From Orbilia blumenaviensis (lineage: Eukaryota; Ascomycota; Orbiliomycetes; Orbiliales; Orbiliaceae), in the NCBI GenBank assembly GCA_036872755.1, contig JAVHNS010000001.1, positions 3,782,001 to 3,846,000 of the forward strand: DNA of 64,000 nucleotides, in the 5' to 3' direction. A model generated the notes under the pieces. It was not told the origin of the DNA. It did no database searches and was given only the letters and a program-made list of their open reading frames with translations. The stretch's first letter is position 1, and the number at the start of each line of letters is the position of its first letter. Positions 22,577-32,675 of this stretch are shown in pieces. Made by a program: the position numbers and the translations under genes.

Positions 22577-25500
22577 ATGATGCGAAGAGCGGCAGCGGCA
22601 GCGGCAATACGACGGACGACGAAAACGACGACAACAGCAGTACGGCTAGCTAGTAGTAGTAGTAGCTTAAGGCCGTCATTACTACGCGGCAAAAATGGAG
22701 TTTTATGCGGCCTCGATACTACCGCCGCTACTTCCTACCGTCGAGATGCATTCAATCGATATGAATTCGAACATGGACATGTTCTTAAACTACAGACCTG
22801 CCGTTTCATACACACCACCAATCCCAACTACCGTGATCATGAAGGCAGTGTACCACGGGGATATTCTGGGCGCGAGAAACACTGGGAGGTGCACAGGATG
22901 AAAATGGAACAGAGGAAGGTAGTAAAGCGTCGGCAGGAGGAGTTAAAACGGAGGTGTGTTGACGTTGCGAAGCGCCCTCGTGACGACCTTGAGGACCAGA
23001 GGAACGAGAAGTCTGAGAAGAAACGGGAAGAATGGCTTGTAATTCTGGCTACGATCACTGATCCTGCGGAGAGGATTTTGTCTATACGGACTTTTCAGTT
23101 TATATCCTTTGCGTTTAGGAAGCTTCAGGTGCATGAGCTTGCGGTGATGATATCGATCTCACTTGAGAAGGAAGACCTGAACGAAACCCTGCCGGAACAT
23201 CTGAAGAATGATTTCTTCAAGGGGAATATCAAGCGTGGGATATTGAAGGTCGATGAACATGGCTACATCGATTTCACGAGCAAATACATCAAGCAGATGT
23301 TGTGTGCGACTAGGATGCAGGCCACCGAGCCAGAGGCCGCCTGCTTCCACACCAAGGAGACAGCTTCTCAAGCCGAGCTCACCCGCGTTTTGCTCATATA
23401 CATGGGGACATATGGAAAATCCGGTCCGTGCCAGCTTCAGTCGCAACGGGTGAAGCGGGAGGCCGCCTATCCGCTTCTTAGATACGCCGCGTTATACTGG
23501 CCCGATCACGTCAAAGCGGTGGGTACTGATGCTAGCAAGAGCTTCGCTAGATATGCTTCGCCGTTTTGGACATCCGATGAAAGGTCTTACTATGGCGCTT
23601 GGATGCAGGCTCACCACTGGTACCGTCCAGTAAAAGAAGGAGACGACAATACCACGACCTGGAATTACCTTGATTCGCTGGTTCCCTCTCTCGAACAACT
23701 CGTCGCATGGGGCCTGCATGGATTCGTTGAATTAGCACTTCGAAGCCCTCAATCTGGTTATAACAAGCACAGGGCATTCTCCGCAGCCCTAAAATCCGGG
23801 CGCCCTGATATTGCTCAGTCTATAATGCCGTATGGCATCGATATCAAAGCTGCCAGGTGGAATATGTACGGGAGCTACCTCGCCACTGCCCTTCTATTCG
23901 ATGCGTCGACCAAGTCACTCGATTTCTTGCTCACTCTGCCAGAGACCCAGAATCTGATGGAAAGGGTTGGTTACGACGGCGCGACACCGCTCCGTCTGGC
24001 TGTGAAAAGAGGTAGATTAGAGCATGTCAAAACTCTGGTACAAATAGGAGCCGATGTCAATTGTCCCGGCGATCTGGGAGAGACTGCCCTTCACGATACT
24101 GTTAATAATGGTCTTGAGGATATTGTACATATCCTGCTGCACGCGAATGCGAATGCCAATGGTATCCGCCCGCTGAGGAATCCACTACACATTTCACCTT
24201 GTACACGAGACCCGCATCACACCGCTAGGCTGCCAATAGAGAGGGTGATACGACATTTACTTGCATGCGGTGCCGATCCCGCACAGGAGGATGGAGATGG
24301 GTTTACACCGTTACATACTGCGACGATAAAGGGGGAGTATAAATTGGTCAGAGATCTGTGCAATCTTTACTATCCCAGGAGTAATACAACCTCGAAAATA
24401 AGTGTTGGAGACCAAAGGGGTTCTATAGATACAGTTGCACGACTTAGTGTGCTGGGACAATCGACGGCGCTTACCACGGCAATAGTATACCCATCTCAAC
24501 CAGCCCTGATCAATGAGTTGATAAGTCATGGGGCACAGGGCCCTCCGGCAACTGGTGAAAACAACGTCATAGCTACCTTGGTTAAACACTGCAGCGGATT
24601 GACCGCTGCGGTTGTAAAGCTGGTTCTTTCAAATTTCGATGACAGTGTCAGAGAATATGAAGCCGCTACGGGAAAGACGGTTTTGGAGGCGATGTTACTG
24701 ACCAAGCCCCCGCCTGCCCGGGGTGTGATCACTGGTTTACTAGAAATATACCCGAATTGGTGGGATAAAATACTGAATAGTTGTGAACCTTACGCCGGAT
24801 CTCTTCTTGAAGGGTTCATTCGCACCGGGAATACCCATGAAGTCTTAGAATACGCTGAAGCCAACCCTTCTGAATCTAAAAGGCTGCCTTGGAAAGACAT
24901 CTTGGGAACTATTTCCGCCATGCCAGTTCCCTCTAAAGTTGCTAAAAGCACTATTACACGGCTTCTAGAGTTTCGACCGGAATTGAACACCGCGGAGCAC
25001 CTTTTGCCTTGCATTAGAAACACCCTTGCGCTAGGCGGGGAACGCGAACTCACCCCTCTATTTTACATGGAGTTGGTAGAGAAGCTTCCTGGAACGCCGT
25101 TGTCGGATTATATCAACGAAGAGACTGGAGAGACGCTATTACACATCGCCTGCGATTGGGCTCAAAGCAAGTGCGTTGACCGACTTATAGACGTCCATGG
25201 TGTGGATCTCAACATTCAGGATAAGGAGGGACGTACACCGTTGATGCGGTGTTTTGAACGGGACCCTATCAATGCTACCCAGCGGGGGATACCCCAAAAG
25301 CTGATGGAATGCGGCGCAGATCCTGCGATTATGGATAACAACAAACGGTCTGCGCTCACGCATGTGCTTATGAGTAAAATTTGGAGAGGCTCGAGGGGCC
25401 ATCGGGTCGCTCTGCCGCTGTTCTTGAACCATCCAAATATGACGAAGAAAGTGGTGGAAACATATGATTCCGCGGGACTACGACCGATGGATTACGCATG

Positions 25501-26347
25501 TCGACAGAACTTCTACGTAGCAACCAGAGAACTCACTGGTGCTGGTTCAAAAATGGTATTAAAAGACAAGCAAGGATTCGAAACACTGTCAAATGTCTCA
25601 CTCCACGGAAGTGGGCGGGTTGCCTCACTCGCTGAGGAGCTGTTAACCATGGGTGCAGATATCTACGCTCTAAACCAAGACGGAAAATGCTTTGTACAAG
25701 AATGTATTGATTCCAGTTGGGCTCATGCATGGAGACCACCTTACGAGACTACCTCCTACGAACATGTCGAGGTTCTTCGTTATATTCTCGACGATCCGAG
25801 ATTTGATCCCACGGCACCATTCCCCAAGCGGAAGGGGGATACTACACCGCTTGAGTTGCCGTTTCATTATGCTATTAAACAGAATCGTGCGAAGGCCTTT
25901 ATTTTACTGAATTCGGTTTCACCGGCTCAGCGGGAGAGATTGGTGCATGATAGAAGTCTTGATGGAGAGGACAGTACCGCGTTACATATTGCTACAAAAG
26001 TCGGTTCCGTAGCGCTGGTTAGGTATCTTATCCAGTATGGAGCGGACATCAACGCCGTGGATGCCCACGGCTGCACTCCACTGTTTTACATGAATAGGCG
26101 AGGACCCTTGCCATTATCAGAAGGACCTAGTACAGAGTCTGTAACCTGCGGATATTGGTTATTACAGGCTGGCGCGGACTCGAGCTTTAAGAATACTAAA
26201 ACAGGGAAGTCTGTTTATGATAGTATTATGGAGTATAAAGGGGTTGGTCTTAAGAAACCAGCTTTGGAACTGTTGAGGATGTTCGAGGCGAGAGAACCCG
26301 GTCAAAAGTATGGTCGGGGTGATCGTGAGGGGGAAGATTTTTTATAA
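22577..26347 (+). CDS. Large ankyrin-repeat protein with mitochondrial-like N-terminus
   Basis: Single uninterrupted frame of 1256 residues from the first ATG. Ankyrin repeats are visible at about residues 466-530 (DGATPLRLAVKRGRLEHVKTL, GETALHDTVNNGLEDIVHILL), 575-605 (GFTPLHTATIKGEYKLV), 850-885 (ETLLHIACDWAQSKCVDRLI, EGRTPLMRCFERDP) and 1130-1175 (STALHIATKVGSVALVRYL with GADINAVDAHGCTPL); the remainder reads as degenerate repeats. The first 40 residues are rich in Arg, Ala, Ser and Thr and have no acidic residues, which looks like a mitochondrial presequence, and CRFIHTTNP follows near residue 80. Ankyrin repeats bind proteins, but no catalytic domain is evident. The absence of introns contrasts with most neighbours. 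Function unknown; similar long ankyrin proteins are numerous and variable in filamentous fungi. Confidence 0.8.
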   Translation: MMRRAAAAAAIRRTTKTTTTAVRLASSSSSLRPSLLRGKNGVLCGLDTTAATSYRRDAFNRYEFEHGHVLKLQTCRFIHTTNPNYRDHEGSVPRGYSGREKHWEVHRMKMEQRKVVKRRQEELKRRCVDVAKRPRDDLEDQRNEKSEKKREEWLVILATITDPAERILSIRTFQFISFAFRKLQVHELAVMISISLEKEDLNETLPEHLKNDFFKGNIKRGILKVDEHGYIDFTSKYIKQMLCATRMQATEPEAACFHTKETASQAELTRVLLIYMGTYGKSGPCQLQSQRVKREAAYPLLRYAALYWPDHVKAVGTDASKSFARYASPFWTSDERSYYGAWMQAHHWYRPVKEGDDNTTTWNYLDSLVPSLEQLVAWGLHGFVELALRSPQSGYNKHRAFSAALKSGRPDIAQSIMPYGIDIKAARWNMYGSYLATALLFDASTKSLDFLLTLPETQNLMERVGYDGATPLRLAVKRGRLEHVKTLVQIGADVNCPGDLGETALHDTVNNGLEDIVHILLHANANANGIRPLRNPLHISPCTRDPHHTARLPIERVIRHLLACGADPAQEDGDGFTPLHTATIKGEYKLVRDLCNLYYPRSNTTSKISVGDQRGSIDTVARLSVLGQSTALTTAIVYPSQPALINELISHGAQGPPATGENNVIATLVKHCSGLTAAVVKLVLSNFDDSVREYEAATGKTVLEAMLLTKPPPARGVITGLLEIYPNWWDKILNSCEPYAGSLLEGFIRTGNTHEVLEYAEANPSESKRLPWKDILGTISAMPVPSKVAKSTITRLLEFRPELNTAEHLLPCIRNTLALGGERELTPLFYMELVEKLPGTPLSDYINEETGETLLHIACDWAQSKCVDRLIDVHGVDLNIQDKEGRTPLMRCFERDPINATQRGIPQKLMECGADPAIMDNNKRSALTHVLMSKIWRGSRGHRVALPLFLNHPNMTKKVVETYDSAGLRPMDYACRQNFYVATRELTGAGSKMVLKDKQGFETLSNVSLHGSGRVASLAEELLTMGADIYALNQDGKCFVQECIDSSWAHAWRPPYETTSYEHVEVLRYILDDPRFDPTAPFPKRKGDTTPLELPFHYAIKQNRAKAFILLNSVSPAQRERLVHDRSLDGEDSTALHIATKVGSVALVRYLIQYGADINAVDAHGCTPLFYMNRRGPLPLSEGPSTESVTCGYWLLQAGADSSFKNTKTGKSVYDSIMEYKGVGLKKPALELLRMFEAREPGQKYGRGDREGEDFL

Positions 26348-26975
26348 GGGTTTTCCTATAAGATTTGTGGACGACGATTCTGTTAAGGATGAGATGTCGG
26401 TATCACGATAATTGCACGGTATGACGTGCATGTGTTTTTTATATATTTAGATAACATTCCCTGCTTTTTGTTTTTTGTGGGAAGGTTTTAAGTCTGGTGA
26501 CGAGACTGGGGTTTTATATGCACATAGCTAAAAAGAGATACCCTAATATAGAAGTTCTGGCTCAAGAAAGGCGCCTTTACGGTTGGTGGGGCAAATCGGA
26601 TATGATTTTATTGATTACCTAGGTATATATGATCATGAATATATATATATATATATTATAACTATGGCTACTCCCGGCTGTTTGGCTGTCTGGCTGTCTG
26701 GCTTTTCTTCAGCTCCTGACTAGACAGGTGGGCAAGCTGGTGAGGCTAGTGGCCGAACATAATTGTGAAAAATTAACACACTTATGCCTCGCTTAAGTTG
26801 TTATATATATTTTGCGAAGTTGTAATATATATTTTTGCACGGTTTTGTATTATACATCCTTTTGACACATTTTTGCCACCATAATATAGTAATAGGGATA
26901 CAGAAGATTCGTTTATACATCTAAGATCCGTCCAATCCTAGTGATAAACCCCCAAACCCCATTGCAGCGTGCGCC
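26348..26975. other. Convergent intergenic region
   Basis: Shared 3' flank of the ankyrin gene and the small secreted protein gene. AT-rich, with an alternating AT run at about 26637-26657. A GGCTGTCT-type short tandem repeat lies at about 26679-26702. No gene seen. Confidence 0.5.
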
Positions 26976-27587
26976 CTAAACCGCAGCGACGCACCTAAAG
27001 CTGCTAATCATGTCATTCCTGTTAAGGTTGCCCTCAACATATCGAAGGTCGAGGTACTGAGCGCCATTTGGAGCCGGCAAGATGGGTGTGTCGCAGCCCC
27101 AGTTCCTATGGTGTAAGAATATTCGTTCGTTAGTTTTATACGTTCTGGCTAGGGTATTTGCTTTGCAAAAAAAAAAAACTTACAAGTAGAATTGACACCC
27201 ACCCCAACCAGGGGTAGTTCCGATTTTCAAGCTGCTGATGGAGTCATTCCAGACGCCTTGGAAGTTAACTATTTTTTTTTGCATTATAATTTTAGCTACT
27301 GCTACTTATGTTTTAGGGTATACATATATAGACATACTGCACTGATTAACCTGAGCGCCAGTAACATCCAATCCAACACAAGGTTGGGCACCATTGATGT
27401 TCTGGCAGACGATGACCGTGAGAGTGTTCAAGGCCCGTTTTTCAAGGTTTACGGCATCGCTGGTTGGTAGAGCTAGTGTTTCGGAGTAGAAAAATGGAGT
27501 GGTTTTGCCGACGGCGGGGGCTGCTAATGCCGAGGAAGAGAAGAGGAGAGAGGTGAGGAATGTGAGGGCTAGCTGGGTGGTCTTCAT
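26976..27587 (-). CDS. Small secreted cysteine-rich protein, beta/gamma-crystallin-like
   Basis: Three exons (27587-27338, 27268-27184, 27105-26976) give 154 residues. A signal peptide (MKTTQLALTFLTSLLFSSSALA) is followed by a ~30-residue propeptide that ends in LEKR, a Kex2 processing site. The mature part of about 100 residues has six Cys, enough for three disulfides. Two stretches, WNDSISSLKI and RNDMISSFRC, look like the paired N-D-x-I-S-S strands of beta/gamma-crystallin Greek-key motifs, and GGCQFYLNWGC fits the strand between them. Such folds occur in secreted calcium-binding or antimicrobial proteins of microbes, but the activity here is unknown. The donor GTATGT at 27337 is preferred to the nearer GTTAAT site because only it joins the exons in frame. 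No function is claimed beyond secretion and fold resemblance. Confidence 0.8.
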
Positions 27588-28716
27588 TCTTTGAGGATTT
27601 TGGGGGAAATTATTTTTGAAAGGTTCTATAGATATTCGAATATACATGTATTGTGGGTATCAGGATAGTATTGTGAAAAGCCGCTGCTTGGCTTTCTACT
27701 GGAGGTATAGGGCTCCATGAGGGAAACTGTCTTCACTTTATATATTTAAGTCACTGATACAGATATCAAGTCTAACCTTTGAGGTATCAGTCTCTCTTTT
27801 GCAATCTTAGAATCTATGAATACTCGATCTGTAACATTAGCGTCGGCAGTTACGAAAGGATAACTCTGTATGTGTTGTTAATGTTGCATATTTTTGCCTA
27901 CAAAAGTGGGCCTGATGAGTAAACACCCAAGATTGAAGATCCGGAACCCATGCAGTGCAACATTCACAAGGTTTCCGGGAGTCGGGAGCTCAATTGGCAA
28001 AAACGAGCGCAGGGGACGGAGGTACGGGAGGTACGGGAGGCGCTTCAAGGATCTCGAACTTAGTATCGCAATTTTGTGCGAGATTTTGAAGTTTCAGTTT
28101 TTTTTTCTCCGTATAATTATCGCTTTCACGAAGCTAGAAGCTTAGTTATATATGTAGCTAGGTCCATGTTATTTTAAGTCTATAATAAGTGCAATTAATG
28201 ATAATGATGCTTCTCTGCAGCTCTGAGCTCCTTTCACGTGGAAGGGGGCCCCTCTACGATACGACCTGAGGCTCTCCGCTTTAGTCTCCCATCCCCTTTT
28301 GTTTTCGGATTTATGCGTGTTTACTAAACAGCCTTATACACTATGGACCTGTGATCCTTTGACTAATCCACCTCGTACTTCTTCCCGGAAAAACGTATTT
28401 CCAAGGTCCGATGCTGCGTATACAAGCTATGTATATATGTCGTGGGATAAAAATAAACTTAGTATATGTGTACAATTAATTATCTATCTGTTTTATGAGC
28501 TCAAGAGAGAGGGGATATTACAAATCTGGTGGACTCCTGGCTAGCTAGGGTGGCTTGAAAATAAACCTATCAAGAACGCTTCATCTTCGTATTCTAGTAT
28601 CTGACTTCCTTGCCAATAGGATTCGACACCGAATATTTCTATTTACCCTTCGCAATTTAGTCTATGCATATGTTTGTGAATAACTTCACATATTTTCTAG
28701 GCTTTCATATGTCTGT
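27588..28716. other. Intergenic, AT-rich
   Basis: About 1.1 kb holding the promoter of the small secreted protein at its left and the 3' flank of the acidic secreted protein at its right. A short GGTACGGGAG direct repeat is at about 28020-28039. I see no gene. Confidence 0.5.
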
Positions 28717-31700
28717 TCAATTTAAACCGCGGTTTCTGTTTGATGCATTTCGCCGACGTTGGTCTGGCACGGGTTTTTCCCAGTAGTCGAGCCGCCGGAC
28801 TTCCTCTTCCTCTTCCTCTTCTACTTCCTCAGGTGAGGCGTCTTCTATCACGTTATTCATATTTATTTGTTCTCCCTTTCTCCTGTTCCTCCCTCCCCCG
28901 GGTATCCACCTTGGGGTGAATGTTGGTTCGAATCTTTGGACTGTAGGTGGTGGGGGCTTACGGCCGCCGTAGCGAGTATTTCGCCGTGGTGCTGGTTCTT
29001 CTTCCTGGAATTGTCTTTGTAGCTCTTCTAAGACCTGACTAGCGGGGCGGCCGCCGAGAAGTTCTTCAGCGGTATCGATTAGTGGCTCTGTTGTGATTCT
29101 TTCGGGCTCACCTGTAGCTGGTATGGCTTCTGTTTCTATTAATGCTGCTGCTGCTGGTTCTTCCTCTTCCTCTGGCCGTTCGTCTTCTTCTTCTTCTTCT
29201 TCTTCTACCACTATTTGCTCTATATCTACTGCTTGTCTTACTGCTTCTTGAGCGAGTTCTTGTGCTTCCTCTTCTGCTGTTGGTCTTGGTAACTCTTCTT
29301 CTACAATTATTCTTGATGCCTCTTCTCTCGCTACTCCTACTCCCATTTCTTCCGCTACCTCTGCTGCTATTTCCTCCTGTATCTCTTCTACCATTGCTTG
29401 CTGTGCTACTTGCCGAGCTGCCGCCTCTGCCACGCCTCCTGCTAAGTCTGTGTCCCTCCCTTCTTCTTCCTCTTCTTCTATGCTTATCGTCCCAGACGGC
29501 GTCATCAAAACCGACGATGAACTCGGTGAATCCCCGCCCCGCGCAGGAGGCGGGCGATACCTCTCCCCAAGATCCGGAAGTCCCAAAACTCCTCGTGGAT
29601 CCCTTCGAATATTCTCTATTAAACGTGGGTTAAAGTGTAAAATATCCTGAAAAGCCACGCTTTCTGGGTCAAAGAATGAATCAAAGTTCTTTATCATGTA
29701 AGGGTTATTCGGGTCTAGTCCCTGGGTTTGGAAACGGAGTACGCTTCTGGGGGCTGCAGGTTGGAAATTCTGCGATTGGCTGTACTGCTCGGTGTTCGGT
29801 GGGTTGGTAGGGTATCTTATTACATCTGATTCAAGGCCTAATGCTGATAGGTCTGGGTTTAGAGAATCTAGGAGTTCGGGGACTACGTCGTCTGATCTTA
29901 TGAATGTTGGGGAGTGTGGGAAGAAGGCGTCGGTGTTATCACTGACTCCGGCGAAGTAGCTGTCGACGTTGTCGATAGGGAGGTAGTTTTCGACGTCCGT
30001 TTCGTCAACTACTGTTGCTGATTCAGACATGACGTCAACGGCTTCGGGTCCGTAGCCTTCGATTGCGGCGTATTGTTCGTCTTGTTCTAGAATCATGGCG
30101 TCGGGGTTACCTCCTGGAGGGTAGTATATATCTCCATTTGACGGTGAAATTTCATCAATTTCAATTTCTGGTGATGGGATGGAATCGTCGTTGTCATCAC
30201 CAGCGTTTTCGCTAGACGTTCCGCTACCCTGGTAAGCCCTTATTGAATTTTCGGACACCGCCCAGTCATTATAAAGCTGTCTTGCCACCTTTAGAGCCCG
30301 CATATTCCATTTCTGACGGGACTCCATGAGTTTATACCATAGTGTCTTATCCGGTGCTTGTTGGAATATCTCCCATAGTTCAGGGTGTATAGACGCAGTA
30401 TCTATGTTACTACTTATCCAGGCATTTGGTCTAGTAAGTGTTCCCGGTGGGAGTCCTTGTCTTTTTTCTTCATATTCAGTGTACCAATCCTTTACAAGGA
30501 GGAGGACTCGTATGTTCTCTCTTTCCCGGTTTTCGATGTTTTGGAGCCATTTTCTTTTATCTGGGGCGGCGTTGAAGGCTTCTGTTAGCTTGTCGATGGG
30601 GATGGGTAAGCCGGCGATTATTGCTGTGGAATCATGGGCTTCGACTTCTTGTTCGACTTGTCTTAACGCCTTTCGTAGGAACTCTGGGATATTTGGTTGG
30701 TTTTCGAAGAGGGAGTCATTATCGACTTCCGTGCTGGGGATTTCTTGTACGATAAGTTGGTCAGATGCTGAATCCTGTGGCTGTTGGGGTATCGGTGCTT
30801 GGTTTTCTAGGCCCGGGACGATATTCACACTCGAGGACTGTTCTATGGCCGCAGGAGCTTCAGGGGATTCAGGAATGACGGTTACTAAAACCAGTCCGTG
30901 GTTAGTACCAGAGGATAATATCCTTGGTACACCATCTTGCGATACTTCGACTTCAAACTCTTGAATCGGCTGTCCATAGTCATCATCCGTCTCATCATTA
31001 AGTGAAAAATCCATACTCGGGTCCGGAGGGGGTAGTTGAAGCTCCATATTCCGCTTATCCGAAAAATCCCCCAGTCCCGCAAGTTCATTAAGACTGAACA
31101 TCAAAACCTGAGAATTACCCCGCGGAGTATCAGCATCGGCGTTTACAACCCGTTCTATAACCTCTCTAAGAAGCTTATGGACTGATTTTGCTTCTCTGAG
31201 CGGCTCGTAGAGTATTCCGTTTGCCCAGCTGATACTGTTTCGAAGAATGTGTCTTTTGTCTTCTGTATCCCAGTAGATTAATGAGTTTGGAAGCTCTCTC
31301 GCCGGGATTCCATAAAGAAAGCCTCCTTGCTTCACTTCTTCCGAGACTTTTATAGCTTGCACGGACGCCGTTCTTTTCTGCGCCATAAGCGCCGGCGGCG
31401 ACTTGCCCTCCAGCGGTAAGAAATTAGCCATATGCAACCCCCGTGCCCGTTTCTTATCCAGTATCATAACCGCCATCGGCCTTCCTTTATTAACCGCAAA
31501 CGTTGATTTTCCACACATGGTATCAGCATAAAACGCCAACGCCAGCGTAGCAGGTTCATTCGGACGATTCCAAACGATAGCACCGTCGAGCACTGGATCG
31601 TTGAATTTTCGAGTATTCGAGGTATGACATTCGTACAGGTCGGTGGATCCGTCCTTTTGAATGTTTCCGGTGGATTGGTGTCCACGGCCGAACCATTTTC

Positions 31701-31803
31701 CGCTGCCGAAGGCGAAGTTATCCCAGAATGCTTGCGTGAAGGGGAGGAATTGGATGATAAAGATCACGGCGAGGTATCGTCCCGACGCTCGGGTTGGCAC
31801 CAT
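28717..31803 (-). CDS. Large secreted acidic protein, unrecognised family
   Basis: Single-exon frame of 1028 residues. The N-terminus MVPTRASGRYLAVIFIIQFLPFTQA is a good signal peptide, cleaved before FWDNFAFGSG. Residues 25-240 look globular (DLYECHTSNTRKFNDP, ALAFYADTMCGKSTF, GRPMAVMILDKKRARGLHM). Residues 260-700 are acidic and largely disordered but contain two similar segments around 385-450 and 470-530 with Trp (RKWLQNIENRERENIRVLLLVKDW and LWYKLMESRQKWNMRALKV share spacing), so an internal duplication is likely. Residues 780-900 are a Glu/Ala-rich coiled-coil-like stretch with long runs of Glu encoded by a CTT/CTC-type repeat on the other strand. The C-terminus is basic and Arg-rich. 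I recognise no family and offer no function; it is probably exported or lumenal. Confidence 0.72.
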   Translation of the reverse strand: MVPTRASGRYLAVIFIIQFLPFTQAFWDNFAFGSGKWFGRGHQSTGNIQKDGSTDLYECHTSNTRKFNDPVLDGAIVWNRPNEPATLALAFYADTMCGKSTFAVNKGRPMAVMILDKKRARGLHMANFLPLEGKSPPALMAQKRTASVQAIKVSEEVKQGGFLYGIPARELPNSLIYWDTEDKRHILRNSISWANGILYEPLREAKSVHKLLREVIERVVNADADTPRGNSQVLMFSLNELAGLGDFSDKRNMELQLPPPDPSMDFSLNDETDDDYGQPIQEFEVEVSQDGVPRILSSGTNHGLVLVTVIPESPEAPAAIEQSSSVNIVPGLENQAPIPQQPQDSASDQLIVQEIPSTEVDNDSLFENQPNIPEFLRKALRQVEQEVEAHDSTAIIAGLPIPIDKLTEAFNAAPDKRKWLQNIENRERENIRVLLLVKDWYTEYEEKRQGLPPGTLTRPNAWISSNIDTASIHPELWEIFQQAPDKTLWYKLMESRQKWNMRALKVARQLYNDWAVSENSIRAYQGSGTSSENAGDDNDDSIPSPEIEIDEISPSNGDIYYPPGGNPDAMILEQDEQYAAIEGYGPEAVDVMSESATVVDETDVENYLPIDNVDSYFAGVSDNTDAFFPHSPTFIRSDDVVPELLDSLNPDLSALGLESDVIRYPTNPPNTEQYSQSQNFQPAAPRSVLRFQTQGLDPNNPYMIKNFDSFFDPESVAFQDILHFNPRLIENIRRDPRGVLGLPDLGERYRPPPARGGDSPSSSSVLMTPSGTISIEEEEEEGRDTDLAGGVAEAAARQVAQQAMVEEIQEEIAAEVAEEMGVGVAREEASRIIVEEELPRPTAEEEAQELAQEAVRQAVDIEQIVVEEEEEEEDERPEEEEEPAAAALIETEAIPATGEPERITTEPLIDTAEELLGGRPASQVLEELQRQFQEEEPAPRRNTRYGGRKPPPPTVQRFEPTFTPRWIPGGGRNRRKGEQINMNNVIEDASPEEVEEEEEEEVRRLDYWEKPVPDQRRRNASNRNRGLN

Positions 31804-32675
31804 TGTGAAGTGTTTTTCTTTTTCGCACTTTGGAGAATGTTATTTTTCGAGGTTTTAATGGAATACAGATCTCCATGGATGTAAATTCCTGGTAGGTATT
31901 TGTGAACCCTGTGAGGATATAGGGCATATGGTGGGACATGCTTTCACATGTGCTCCCACTCAACATGCATGCATAGGGCATTCATACTTTACCTCTAATA
32001 TTCTCAATATCTCGTCGACTTGAAGTGTTCTGGTGTGGCTATAAGGTTAAAATCGAGCTCCTTCTATCTCATTAGTGTATTCCCTAAGCATTAACACAAA
32101 CTTAGCCTTATGATTAATGCATTTAAACATGAGGGAATTCCTGCTTTCTGATAGTTAGCCTGTATATACTCCCAAGATAATGGTTGATTCGTTGTATTTG
32201 TTGCATTTTTTGTTACATTTCGCTCCTACTACAGCAAGTAGACATGCGGCCATGGAAATGATATCGATTCGATTGCAAAGTAGGTATCTATCACTTTTAA
32301 CACGAAGGGGGTAAAGGACTAAAGAGAAATTAGATTACATAGAGAAAGAAAAAAAAAATAGAGGTAAAGCATTGAATGAGATGTTTTTTTGAACCGAGAC
32401 CAGAAGCGAAACATCCCAGGCTGCCAACCCCCCCCTTTCCCCCCAACCTTCTCGTGAACAGTTATTCGTCAACAAGGTCTCTCTTATCGTGATGAATCAG
32501 CGTCCCAAGAATTCTTTTACAAAGCTCAGGGAAGTTCCATCGAGAGTGGTCGGGTCGAGAACTGTTTCATCGGATAATGTATTAGAAGAGATCATTTATA
32601 CTCTCAATGGGTATTATACGTACTTTGCAATTATGCATTCTCGCTTGAAGTAGGTAGTATGAGAGAAGGAGGCCC
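31804..32675. other. Intergenic
   Basis: Promoter of the acidic secreted protein on its left and the 3' flank of RLI1 on its right. It includes an A-rich run at about 32346-32360 and a C-rich run at about 32427-32450. No gene seen. Confidence 0.5.

Noticed and set aside
29142..29633. A very Leu-rich open frame on the + strand that looks like a membrane protein
   Set aside because: Antisense of the Glu-rich arm of the acidic secreted protein; a triplet repeat read backwards.
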